From assembly GCF_001641085.1 (NCBI RefSeq), contig NZ_LXIE01000050.1, forward strand, positions 1 through 64,000: 64,000 bases of DNA, written 5' to 3'. Each line of letters begins with the position of its first letter. The stretch's first letter is position 1. Shown one piece after another: positions 43,912 through 51,654 of this stretch. The notes under the pieces were generated by a model. It was not told the origin of the DNA and did no database searches. It worked only from the letters and a program-made list of their open reading frames with translations. Position numbers and translations under genes: made by a program. The DNA comes from Aequorivita soesokkakensis (lineage in GTDB: Bacteria > Bacteroidota > Bacteroidia > Flavobacteriales > Flavobacteriaceae).

Positions 43912-45267
43912 TTGAATAACCTAAAAGACATACAAACTTTCTACTTCGTCGGCATCGGCGGCATTGGGATGAGTGCGCTTGCGCGTTATTTTAAAATGCA
44001 GGGGAAAGCGGTTTTTGGGTATGACAAAACTTCAACAGATTTGACGGAGGAATTGGTTGCCGAAGGAATTTCGGTGACTTTCATTGATGAAATTTCTGAA
44101 CTTCAAAAAGAAGTCATTTCAAAAGAAAACGTTTTGGTGGTTTATACCCCCGCAATTCCGAAGCATAACAAGATTTTAAATTATTTCTTTTCCGAAGAAT
44201 TTTATATCGTGAAACGCGCCGAGCTTTTGGGTGAAGTTTCAAAAAACACCCTTTGCCTTGCCGTTGCCGGAACGCACGGCAAGACAACAACTTCAGCAAT
44301 TTTGGGGCATTTATTGGCAGAATGCAATATGCCCGTAACAGCATTTTTGGGTGGAATTGCAGAGAATTATAATTCAAATTTTATCTATAAAGGCAGTGAA
44401 ATAACAGTTGTTGAAGCCGATGAATTTGATCGTTCGTTTCTCCAACTCCGTCCAGATATTGCTTGCGTTACATCAATGGACGCGGACCATTTGGATATTT
44501 ATGGCGATGCCGCTGAAATAGAAACCGCCTTTAGAACATTTGCGAAATTGGTTGAAAAAGAGGAAAATGTTTTCATCAAAAAGAACCTTCCTCTTGACGG
44601 AATGACTGTTGCGGTAGAAGAAACCGCCGATTACGAAGCGCAAAACGTAAAAATAAAGGGCGGTGCCTATCTTTTCGATTTAAAGACTCCGAATGGAACT
44701 TTGGAAAATTTAACTTTCCATCTTCCCGGGCACCATAATCTTACAAATGCCATCATGGCTTTGGGCATGGCAATTTTAGCAGGCTCCCCAACCGATTGCC
44801 TGCCCAAAGCATTGGCAACTTTTAAAGGCGTGAAGCGTCGTTTTTCGTATAAAATTAAATCTGAAAATTTGGTTTTGATAGACGATTACGCACATCATCC
44901 CACAGAAATTGATGCTTTATTTCAAGCAGTGGATGAAATGTATCCGAACGATCACAAACAGATTGTTTTTCAGCCGCATCTTTTTAGCAGAACACGTGAT
45001 TTTGCAGTAGGTTTTGCAAAAAGCCTTTCCCAATTTGATGAAGTTGTGTTGCTTGATATTTATCCCGCACGGGAGGAACCTATTGAAGGAATTACTTCAG
45101 AATGGCTTTTAAATCAAGTTGTTTCAGAAAAGAAAAGATTGGTTTTTAAATCTGCTTTGCCAGAAGTTTTATTGAAATCGAAATGTAGAATAAAATTGCT
45201 TGTAGGCGCTGGAGACATTGGTGCCGAGGTAAATAAACTAACCCAAAAATTGAAAGATGAAGCGTAG
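43912..45267 (+). CDS. murC: UDP-N-acetylmuramate:L-alanine ligase MurC
   Basis: Adds L-alanine to UDP-MurNAc, the first stem-peptide step. 451 residues; VGIGGIGMSALARYF (N-terminal), ATP loop AVAGTHGKTTTSAIL, SMDADHLDIYGD, PGHHNLTNAIMAL, DDYAHHPTEI and FQPHLFSRTRDF. The start is TTG (family N-terminus begins just before the G-loop). Overlaps ftsQ by 11 bases. Confidence 0.95.
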   Translation: MNNLKDIQTFYFVGIGGIGMSALARYFKMQGKAVFGYDKTSTDLTEELVAEGISVTFIDEISELQKEVISKENVLVVYTPAIPKHNKILNYFFSEEFYIVKRAELLGEVSKNTLCLAVAGTHGKTTTSAILGHLLAECNMPVTAFLGGIAENYNSNFIYKGSEITVVEADEFDRSFLQLRPDIACVTSMDADHLDIYGDAAEIETAFRTFAKLVEKEENVFIKKNLPLDGMTVAVEETADYEAQNVKIKGGAYLFDLKTPNGTLENLTFHLPGHHNLTNAIMALGMAILAGSPTDCLPKALATFKGVKRRFSYKIKSENLVLIDDYAHHPTEIDALFQAVDEMYPNDHKQIVFQPHLFSRTRDFAVGFAKSLSQFDEVVLLDIYPAREEPIEGITSEWLLNQVVSEKKRLVFKSALPEVLLKSKCRIKLLVGAGDIGAEVNKLTQKLKDEA

Positions 45268-45973
45268 TTTAGAAATCATAAAATTTATTTTTCTGCTTGG
45301 ATTAATGGCGCTTCTTTTCAGCTTCACCAAAAAGCGAAATGATGCCCGAAAACTCACGAAACTGGATGTGGAATTTGTGGATGAAAACAGCCCATTCATC
45401 ACCTACAATTCAGTTAATAAATTGTTGATACAAAATCATGGGAAGGTTACGAGCATAGATAAAGAAACTTTAGTTTTGAAGAAGATGGAGCAAAGACTGC
45501 GTGAAAACCCTATGGTTCGTGATGCTCAGGTCTATGTATCGGTTGACGGTACTTTGGGGGCAAAAATTGAACAGCGCAAACCTATAGGTAGGGTGTCTGC
45601 TTCGCCGGATTATTACTTGGATGCAGACGGAAAAAAGATGCCGTTGTCCAATGTTTATTCAGCGAGGGTACCCATAATTACGGGAACTTCAAAGAATAAT
45701 TTCACCGAAGTTACCCCATTGTTGCTTAAAATTGAGAAAGATGAATTTATGAGAAGCAGCGTAGTAGGTTTAAACCGAAAAACAGATGGTGACATCGAGT
45801 TGGAGCTTCGAAAAATAAATTTTAAAGTTCTTTTCGGGAAGCCGGAAAATATTGAAAAGAAGTTTCAAAATTTTAAAGCGTTTTATAAAAAAACAAAACA
45901 GGACAGTACGCTGTATGGGTACAATATGGTAAACCTGAAATTTGACAATCAGGTAATCGCCACAAAAAAGTAA
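45257..45973 (+). CDS. ftsQ: Cell division protein FtsQ
   Basis: Bitopic divisome scaffold. 238 residues with a transmembrane helix (about 9-25, IKFIFLLGLMALLFSFT) and a POTRA/FtsQ-like periplasmic region (VNKLLIQNHG, VLKKMEQRLRENPMVRDAQVYVSVDGTLGAKI split, INFKVLFGKPENIEKKFQNF). Divergent from E. coli FtsQ but placed exactly between murC and ftsA. Confidence 0.9.
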   Translation: MKRSLEIIKFIFLLGLMALLFSFTKKRNDARKLTKLDVEFVDENSPFITYNSVNKLLIQNHGKVTSIDKETLVLKKMEQRLRENPMVRDAQVYVSVDGTLGAKIEQRKPIGRVSASPDYYLDADGKKMPLSNVYSARVPIITGTSKNNFTEVTPLLLKIEKDEFMRSSVVGLNRKTDGDIELELRKINFKVLFGKPENIEKKFQNFKAFYKKTKQDSTLYGYNMVNLKFDNQVIATKK

Positions 45974-45977
45974 GGCC

Positions 45978-47348
45978 ATGGAAAACGAAAATATTGCTGT
46001 AGGATTGGATATTGGGACTACCAAAATTGTTGCTATGATTGGTAGAAAAAATGATTACGGCAAAATGGAAGTATTGGGAATTGGAAAAGCGAAAAGCCTT
46101 GGCGTGCACCGTGGCGTCGTAAACAATATTACCCAAACCATTCAATCTATTCAACAGGCGGTGCAGGATGCAGAAACTTCTTCAGGAATGAAGATTAAAG
46201 AAGTGGTTGTAGGTATTGCGGGGCAGCACATTCGCAGCCTTCAACACAGCGATTATATTACCCGCCCGAATGGCGAGGATGTTATTAGTGAAGCCGATAT
46301 TGACAGGCTTTGCAACCAAGTTCACAAGTTGGTGATGCTTCCCGGGGAAGAGATATTGCACGTATTGCCACAGGATTTTAAGGTTGATGGGCAGGCAGAA
46401 ATAAAAGAACCCATCGGAATGTACGGTGCGCGTTTGGAAGCTAATTTCCACGTTGTTGTGGGGCAGGTTTCTTCTATCAGAAATGTGGGTAGATGTATTA
46501 AAAGTGCGGGTTTGGAACTTTCAGCAATAACCTTGGAGCCATTGGCTTCGGCAAAGGCTGTTTTGAGCCAAGAAGAGAAAGAGGCTGGTGTTGCCTTGAT
46601 TGACATAGGAGGTGGAACGACGGATTTGGCAATTTTTAAAGATGGAATCATACGTCATACGGCAGTAATTCCTTTCGGTGGAAATGTTATTACGGAAGAC
46701 ATAAAAGAAGGTTGCTCAATAATTGAAAAGCAGGCAGAATTGCTGAAAATAAAATTTGGCTCTGCTTGGCCTGGGGAAAATAAAGACAATGAAATTGTTT
46801 CAATTCCCGGTCTGCGCGGAAGGGAACCGAAGGAAATCAGCTTAAAAAACCTTTCAAAAATAATCCATGCACGTGTTATCGAAATTATCGAGCAGGTGTA
46901 TATGGAAATCAAAAATTACGGACACGAAGACCAAAAAAAGAAACTTATTGCGGGAATAGTACTTACAGGGGGTGGAGCCCAGCTTCAGCATATAAAACAA
47001 TTGGTTGAATACATTACTGGAATGGACACCCGTATTGGTTATCCAAACGAGCATTTGGCAGGCGATAGCGATGCTGAAACTACCAGCCCAATGTACGCAA
47101 CCGCAGTAGGTTTGGTGCTGAATAGTTTGGAAAGCAAAGAAAAATCTTCTTTGATGAAACGTTTTTCGCACGAAGATACTGCTCAAACTGAAGAAGCTGC
47201 ATCGGATACAACGCAAGCAGAAACTGAGCTAGAAACGGAAACAGAAAAGAAAGACAAAAAAAGCAAAGAAAAAGAATCAAAGACTTCAAAAAAGTTTTTT
47301 GATAAATGGGCTGAAAAATTCAAAGAGTTTTTGGATAACGCCGAGTAA
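45978..47348 (+). CDS. ftsA: Cell division protein FtsA
   Basis: Actin-like ATPase that anchors FtsZ to the membrane. 456 residues; VGLDIGTTKIVAMIGRK (phosphate 1), IDIGGGTTDLAIF (phosphate 2), GIVLTGGGAQL (adenosine), and a Glu/Lys-rich linker of about 45 residues (EETETEKKDKK-like) ending in an amphipathic helix KKFFDKWAEKFKEFLDNAE that would bind the membrane. Starts 4 bases after ftsQ. Confidence 0.95.
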   Translation: MENENIAVGLDIGTTKIVAMIGRKNDYGKMEVLGIGKAKSLGVHRGVVNNITQTIQSIQQAVQDAETSSGMKIKEVVVGIAGQHIRSLQHSDYITRPNGEDVISEADIDRLCNQVHKLVMLPGEEILHVLPQDFKVDGQAEIKEPIGMYGARLEANFHVVVGQVSSIRNVGRCIKSAGLELSAITLEPLASAKAVLSQEEKEAGVALIDIGGGTTDLAIFKDGIIRHTAVIPFGGNVITEDIKEGCSIIEKQAELLKIKFGSAWPGENKDNEIVSIPGLRGREPKEISLKNLSKIIHARVIEIIEQVYMEIKNYGHEDQKKKLIAGIVLTGGGAQLQHIKQLVEYITGMDTRIGYPNEHLAGDSDAETTSPMYATAVGLVLNSLESKEKSSLMKRFSHEDTAQTEEAASDTTQAETELETETEKKDKKSKEKESKTSKKFFDKWAEKFKEFLDNAE

Positions 47349-47353
47349 AAAGT

Positions 47354-47420
47354 GTTCAGTATGCAGTAACAGTACGCAGTAAAAATTAAAAATAAAAAAT
47401 TGCAATAAAAAATATAAAAT
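47354..47420. repeat. Degenerate period-7 repeat abutting the ftsZ start
   Basis: GTTCAGT, ATGCAGT, (AACAGT), ACGCAGT, AAAAATT, AAAAATA, AAAAATT, GCAATAA, AAAATAT in near-perfect 7-base phase, ending at the ftsZ ATG (47421). The CAGT words resemble those at 24383-24433. Confidence 0.65.
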
Positions 47421-49382
47421 ATGAGCAGCAAAACAGAATTTGACAACATTTCCTTCGACCTGCCAAAGAACCAATCCAACGTGATTAAGGTAATTGGAGT
47501 TGGTGGTGGAGGGAGTAACGCCATTAACCATATGTTCAGCCAGGGCATAAAGGGAGTTGACTTTGTAATTTGTAATACAGATTCACAAGCATTGGAAAAC
47601 AGTCCGGTGCCAATCAAAATCCAACTGGGGGTTTCACTCACAGAAGGTTTGGGAGCTGGTGCAAATCCTAAGGTTGGCGAACAATCTGCCGTGGAAAGCA
47701 TGGAAGAAATTCGCAGTATGCTCACCACCAATACCAAAATGATTTTCATTACCGCCGGAATGGGCGGAGGTACGGGCACTGGCGCAGCGCCAATTATTGC
47801 AAAAATGGCCAAGGATATGGACATTCTTACCGTGGGAATCGTTACCATTCCATTTCAATTTGAAGGTAAAACCCGAAACGATCAGGCCCATATTGGGGTT
47901 GAAAAACTGCGTCAAAATGTGGATTCGTTAGTGGTTATCAATAATAATAAATTACGTGAAGTTTACGGAAATCTTGGTTTTAAAGCAGGTTTTTCAAAAG
48001 CTGATGAAGTTTTGGCCACTGCTGCTCGTGGTATAGCCGAAGTAATCACACATCACTACACCCAAAACATTGACCTTCGCGATGCTAAAACAGTATTGGC
48101 TAATAGCGGAACCGCTATTATGGGAAGTTCTACCGCTTCGGGTGCCAATAGAGCCAAAGAGGCTATTGGTAAAGCTTTGGATTCCCCATTGCTGAACGAT
48201 AACAAAATAAAAGGTGCCAAAAACGTGTTGCTGCTTATCGTTTCTGGAACTGATGAAATTACCATTGATGAAATTGGAGAAATCAGTGATCACATTCAAG
48301 ATGAAGCTGGCCACAGCGCAAACATCATTATGGGGGTTGGCGAAGAGGAAAGCCTTGAAGGTTCAATCTCTATTACTGTAATTGCGACCGGTTTCAATGT
48401 GGAACAACAAAACGAAATAGTAAATACCGAAACAAAAAAAATAATCCACACCTTGGAAGATGAGCAAAGGGCTGAGCAAAACCTTACTCCGAAAGCAACC
48501 GCTTCACCTGTAAGATTGCCTGAAAAGCCTTTGAATGCAACTCAAAAGGCCGAAATTCCCGTTGTGAAACATACATTGTTTGACGAAACTGAAGTTGAAG
48601 AAAAATTGCCGTTTAAGGGGTATATTAAAACTTCCGAATTGCTTAAAAACCTACATGTTTCTTATGAAGAGGTTGAAGTTGAAAACATTGAGGAATTCAA
48701 CCAAGTGGAAATTAATAGAATAAACGTCAATGAGTTTGTGATTCTTGAAGCGCCAAAGAAGCAAGTTGAAGAAGAGGTGCAAGCTTCTGAAAATGATTCT
48801 GATGAGCAAATATTAATGTTTGACCTTCCTATAAATTCCGCAAAAAAACCTTTACAAAGCGAAGAGAAGGAAGAAACAGTTTTCTTTAATTTGGAAGAAA
48901 TTGAAGTGCAGGATCACGTAGAGATTATTCCTATTACAGAAGTTTCGGGCGATGGAATAAAGCGTTATAGCTTGGACGATTACCAAGAGGTGGAAAATCA
49001 ATTAAACAGCGCTAAGCCTTCAAAATTGGTTGCTGAAGAAGTGGAAGACGAAGAAATAGTCTTTGAAAAAAGAACTGTTGTTGAGCCCAATACCAATGAA
49101 ACGGAAACCCAAGAAGAAGATCCATTGAATTCACCAATCTCAAAAATCTTGAGCGATCGCACCGAAGAGCGCAAAAGAAAGATGAAAGAATTCAACTATA
49201 AATTCAAAAACAGTCCTTCGCGAATTGATGAGATTGAAAAACAACCCGCATACAAGCGTATGGGCATTGATTTGAATGAAACCAAAAACGAACCGAATAT
49301 CTCCAGAACTTCTGTAAATACAGAAGATGATGAGATTGAGTTGCGGAAAAACAATTCATTTCTACATGATAATGTAGATTAA
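47421..49382 (+). CDS. ftsZ: Cell division protein FtsZ with long acidic C-terminal linker
   Basis: Tubulin-like GTPase forming the Z ring. 653 residues: GTPase core to about residue 325 (GVGGGGSNAINHMF, GGGTGTGAAP signature near residue 115, NIDLRDAKTVL as T7 loop), then an unusually long, Glu-rich disordered linker (about 325-600), a basic segment (DRTEERKRKMKEFNYKF) and a C-terminal tail (AYKRMGIDLNE and beyond) that probably binds FtsA. E. coli FtsZ is 383 residues; long versions are usual in flavobacteria. Last gene of the dcw cluster, followed by a terminator. Confidence 0.96.
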   Translation: MSSKTEFDNISFDLPKNQSNVIKVIGVGGGGSNAINHMFSQGIKGVDFVICNTDSQALENSPVPIKIQLGVSLTEGLGAGANPKVGEQSAVESMEEIRSMLTTNTKMIFITAGMGGGTGTGAAPIIAKMAKDMDILTVGIVTIPFQFEGKTRNDQAHIGVEKLRQNVDSLVVINNNKLREVYGNLGFKAGFSKADEVLATAARGIAEVITHHYTQNIDLRDAKTVLANSGTAIMGSSTASGANRAKEAIGKALDSPLLNDNKIKGAKNVLLLIVSGTDEITIDEIGEISDHIQDEAGHSANIIMGVGEEESLEGSISITVIATGFNVEQQNEIVNTETKKIIHTLEDEQRAEQNLTPKATASPVRLPEKPLNATQKAEIPVVKHTLFDETEVEEKLPFKGYIKTSELLKNLHVSYEEVEVENIEEFNQVEINRINVNEFVILEAPKKQVEEEVQASENDSDEQILMFDLPINSAKKPLQSEEKEETVFFNLEEIEVQDHVEIIPITEVSGDGIKRYSLDDYQEVENQLNSAKPSKLVAEEVEDEEIVFEKRTVVEPNTNETETQEEDPLNSPISKILSDRTEERKRKMKEFNYKFKNSPSRIDEIEKQPAYKRMGIDLNETKNEPNISRTSVNTEDDEIELRKNNSFLHDNVD

Positions 49383-49407
49383 GTGAAATTTTTTCACTTA
49401 AAGCAGG

Positions 49408-49447
49408 GCCCGAATTTCAGTATTGATTTCGGGCTTTTCTTTTTAAT
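49408..49447 (+). terminator. Terminator of the dcw cluster
   Basis: GCCCGAA (49408-49414) pairs with TTCGGGC (49428-49434), 13-base loop, then TTTTCTTTTTT. A smaller AGTGAAA/TTTCACT hairpin (49382-49398) precedes it, overlapping the ftsZ stop. Confidence 0.9.
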
Positions 49448-49532
49448 GCCAATTCATTGCGAATAATCTAAATTTTACTGTTTCGGGTTTCCGCATTATT
49501 AAGTATCTTCGCACTCTATAAAAAACAAAGAA

Positions 49533-49982
49533 ATGAGCTTACAGGAAAAGGTAATGGAGGCGATGAAGACTGCAATGAAAGCAAAAGACACCCAGTCTTT
49601 GGAAGCCTTGCGCGCCGTAAAGTCAGCCTTGCTTTTAGCGCAGACGGAGACAGGTTCTAAAGCAGATTTAACTGAAGATGAAGAACTGAAATTACTTCAG
49701 AAACAAGTTAAACAACGAAAGGATAGTGCTGCAATTTATACAGCCCAAAACCGTCCAGATCTCGCTGAACCTGAACTGATTCAGGCAAAAGTGATTGAGC
49801 AGTTTTTACCGCAGCAATTAAGTGAAGAAGAAGTAAGCAAAATTGTAGATCAAATTATTGCTGAAACTGGTGCCTCATCTATGGCAGATATGGGAAAGGT
49901 TATGGGTTTGGCAAGTGCTAAGCTTGCAGGAAAAGCTGATGGCAAAACCATTTCAACCGTGGTGAAGGCGAGACTTTCTTGA
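49533..49982 (+). CDS. GatB/YqeY domain-containing protein
   Basis: A 149-residue helical protein of the YqeY family, resembling the tRNA-binding tail of GatB amidotransferase subunits: MSLQEKVMEAMKTAMKAKD, LEALRAVKSALLLAQTE, LLQKQVKQRKDSA, FLPQQLSEEE, MGKVMGLASAKLAGKADG. Function not established; proposed to bind tRNA or act in translation. A weak promoter-like TATCTTCG (49504-49511) lies 21 bases before the ATG. Followed 43 bases later by tRNA-Arg. Confidence 0.93.
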   Translation: MSLQEKVMEAMKTAMKAKDTQSLEALRAVKSALLLAQTETGSKADLTEDEELKLLQKQVKQRKDSAAIYTAQNRPDLAEPELIQAKVIEQFLPQQLSEEEVSKIVDQIIAETGASSMADMGKVMGLASAKLAGKADGKTISTVVKARLS

Positions 49983-50025
49983 TTATTAATTAATAAGTTA
50001 TTGATTATTTATAAATACTGAATAA

Positions 50026-50099
50026 GGCCGCGTGGCGCAACTGAATAGCGCATCAGATTTCGGCTCTGAGGGTTGGGGGTTTGAATCCCTCCGCGGTCA
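50026..50099 (+). tRNA. tRNA-Arg (anticodon UCG)
   Basis: 74-nt cloverleaf: acceptor GGCCGCG/CGCGGTC, D stem GCGC/GCGC, anticodon stem TCAGA/TCTGA with loop TTTCGGC (anticodon TCG at positions 34-36), T stem GGGGG/CCCTC, discriminator A; CCA is not encoded. Odd: the normally invariant G19 is A (D loop AACTGAATA) and C56 is T (T loop TTTGAAT), so the tertiary G19-C56 pair becomes A19-U56, a matched double change. Confidence 0.95.
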
Positions 50100-50107
50100 C
50101 GAATAAA

Positions 50108-50161
50108 TGAAAAGGAAGAAAAAAGTTCTGAGCTTGCTCAAGAATTTTTTCTTCCTTTTCA
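50108..50161 (+). terminator. Strong hairpin after tRNA-Arg
   Basis: Perfect 17-bp inverted repeat (50108-50124 with 50145-50161) around a 20-base loop, with T-rich 3' arm. Starts 9 bases after the tRNA and could end or process its transcript. Confidence 0.7.
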
Positions 50162-50357
50162 TTTTCAAAGCGGAGCTTTGAGGGATGCGCGCGGCGAATC
50201 CCATTCGTGAATTTGTGGTTCAGTTCTGAGCTTACTCAAGAATTTTTTTCTTCCTTTTCATTTTCAAAGCGGAGCTTTGAGGGATGCGCGCGGCGAATCC
50301 CATTCGTGAATTTGTGGTTCAGTTCTGAGCTTGCTCAAGAATTTTTTTCTTCCTTTT
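50124..50357. repeat. 98/99-bp tandem direct repeat, about 2.3 copies
   Basis: Copy 1 50124-50221, copy 2 50222-50320 (one extra T and one G to A change), partial copy 3 from 50321. Each begins with the near-palindrome TTCTGAGCTTGCTCAAGAA, then a T-rich arm, an AAAGCGGAGCTTT palindrome, a GC-rich GCGCGCGGC core and ends CGTGAATTTGTGGTTCA. Read as an ORF it gives only a translated repeat. Not a CRISPR: no spacers. Confidence 0.95.
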
Positions 50358-50379
50358 TTTTTAACACAGATTGTTCGTT

Positions 50380-50823
50380 TCAAACCCCAAACTGCTTTAA
50401 ATGATGGTCCAAATGTTTGTATTGTATCTGTCCCCATTGTTGTTTTGTAAAATAACCAAATCCTGGATGGGCCTTCCATTCTTCCCGTTTTCTTTGGCTT
50501 TCAAATTCATCCAGTAAAGTGGTAAGTTTTCCCTTTTCAATGTTAAAATCCCGAGCTTCAGATTCTTTTAAAAATTTAGCGGTGGGCAAATTTTTTCGAA
50601 ATGGGGTATCGTTATAAAGCATTTTTTTGAAAAATAACTTGGCCAGTAAATTTGGCTTCATACCATAATCATCCTTTTCCAACATAATGTTAAAAGGACC
50701 TTGGCAATGGTGCATCATTTGTCCAACGGTCATCTTGCCCCATTGTCTTTCAGAGTTTTCAGAAAGCTTATCCAATCTATTTCGCGTTTCAGAATACGTT
50801 TCGGCATCAAAAAGTGATTTCAT
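50380..50823 (-). CDS. DUF1569 (DinB-like) protein
   Basis: A 147-residue four-helix protein of the DinB/YfiT-like metalloenzyme superfamily, DUF1569 subgroup. Candidate metal-binding His residues are in KMTVGQMMHHCQGPF (about 31-45) and the C-terminal QYKHLDHHLKQFG. Other members are thiol-dependent or unknown-function enzymes. Transcribed toward the 98-bp repeat region and divergently from radC, which starts 129 bases away. Function not predictable. Confidence 0.85.
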   Translation of the reverse strand: MKSLFDAETYSETRNRLDKLSENSERQWGKMTVGQMMHHCQGPFNIMLEKDDYGMKPNLLAKLFFKKMLYNDTPFRKNLPTAKFLKESEARDFNIEKGKLTTLLDEFESQRKREEWKAHPGFGYFTKQQWGQIQYKHLDHHLKQFGV

Positions 50824-50952
50824 CTTTATGTATATGTGTTTGAAGGAATAAATTTATTCAATAAAATATGAAATCTTCTATTTAATAAGATTGTTTTCAA
50901 ATCTTTATGTAGTTTAAACATTCGTTATTATCTTTAATGAAAAGCTTAGAAT

Positions 50953-51648
50953 ATGGAAGAAACTACTTCTTTTTCCATAAAAAACTGGAACGAAGACGAT
51001 CGCCCGCGCGAAAAATTGCTGCTGAAAGGTAGAACCGCGCTTAGCGATGCCGAGTTGATTGCAATTCTGATTGGTTCTGGCAGCCGCAACGAAAGCGCCG
51101 TTTCATTAAGTCAGCGTATTTTGGCTTCAGTGGGCAATAATTTAAGCGAATTGGGAAGGCTTTCCATTCCTGAATTAATGGAATTCAAAGGTATAGGCGA
51201 GGCCAAGGCCATAAGCATCGCCGCTGCAATGGAACTGGGGCGAAGAAGAAGAACGGGCGAAGCTTTGGAACGAAAAAAAATAACTTCAAGTAACTCGGTT
51301 TTTGAATATGTGCAGCCCATAATTGGAGAACTTCCGCACGAGGAGTTTTGGATACTTTATTTAAACAACTCAAACAAAATTATAAAAAGCGCCCAACTAA
51401 GTAAAGGTGGAATTACTGGAACGGTTGTAGATGTGCGGCTGGCTTTTAAGGAAGCTTTGCAGTTAGGTGCCGTTGGAATTATTTTAGCGCACAATCATCC
51501 CTCGGGAACGTTGAAGCCCAGTCAAGCAGATATTCAACTTACCAAAAAACTGAAAACGGCAGGCGAAAGTCTGGACATAAAAGTGCTGGACCACCTCATA
51601 ATTACCGAAAAAGCGTACTTTAGCTTTGCCGATGAAAATATGCTGTAA
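50953..51648 (+). CDS. radC: RadC family (JAB1/MPN domain) protein
   Basis: 231 residues: N-terminal helix-hairpin-helix region (about 1-100, LSIPELMEFKGIGEAKAISIAA) and C-terminal MPN+ domain with the JAMM metal motif AHNHPSGTLKPSQAD (HxHP...S..D). Named RadC after an old repair assignment, but the true function of the family is unknown; a nuclease or peptidase role is possible. Six bases before the next gene, so likely the first gene of an operon. Confidence 0.93.
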   Translation: MEETTSFSIKNWNEDDRPREKLLLKGRTALSDAELIAILIGSGSRNESAVSLSQRILASVGNNLSELGRLSIPELMEFKGIGEAKAISIAAAMELGRRRRTGEALERKKITSSNSVFEYVQPIIGELPHEEFWILYLNNSNKIIKSAQLSKGGITGTVVDVRLAFKEALQLGAVGIILAHNHPSGTLKPSQADIQLTKKLKTAGESLDIKVLDHLIITEKAYFSFADENML

Positions 51649-51654
51649 TCCGCT

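Noticed and set aside
47183-47848. 221-codon antisense ORF over ftsA/ftsZ
   Set aside because: Lies opposite two certain genes; composition reflects the complementary strand.
50207-50404. 65-codon ORF in the 98-bp repeat region
   Set aside because: It is just a translation of the repeat (the same peptide twice); no independent evidence of coding.
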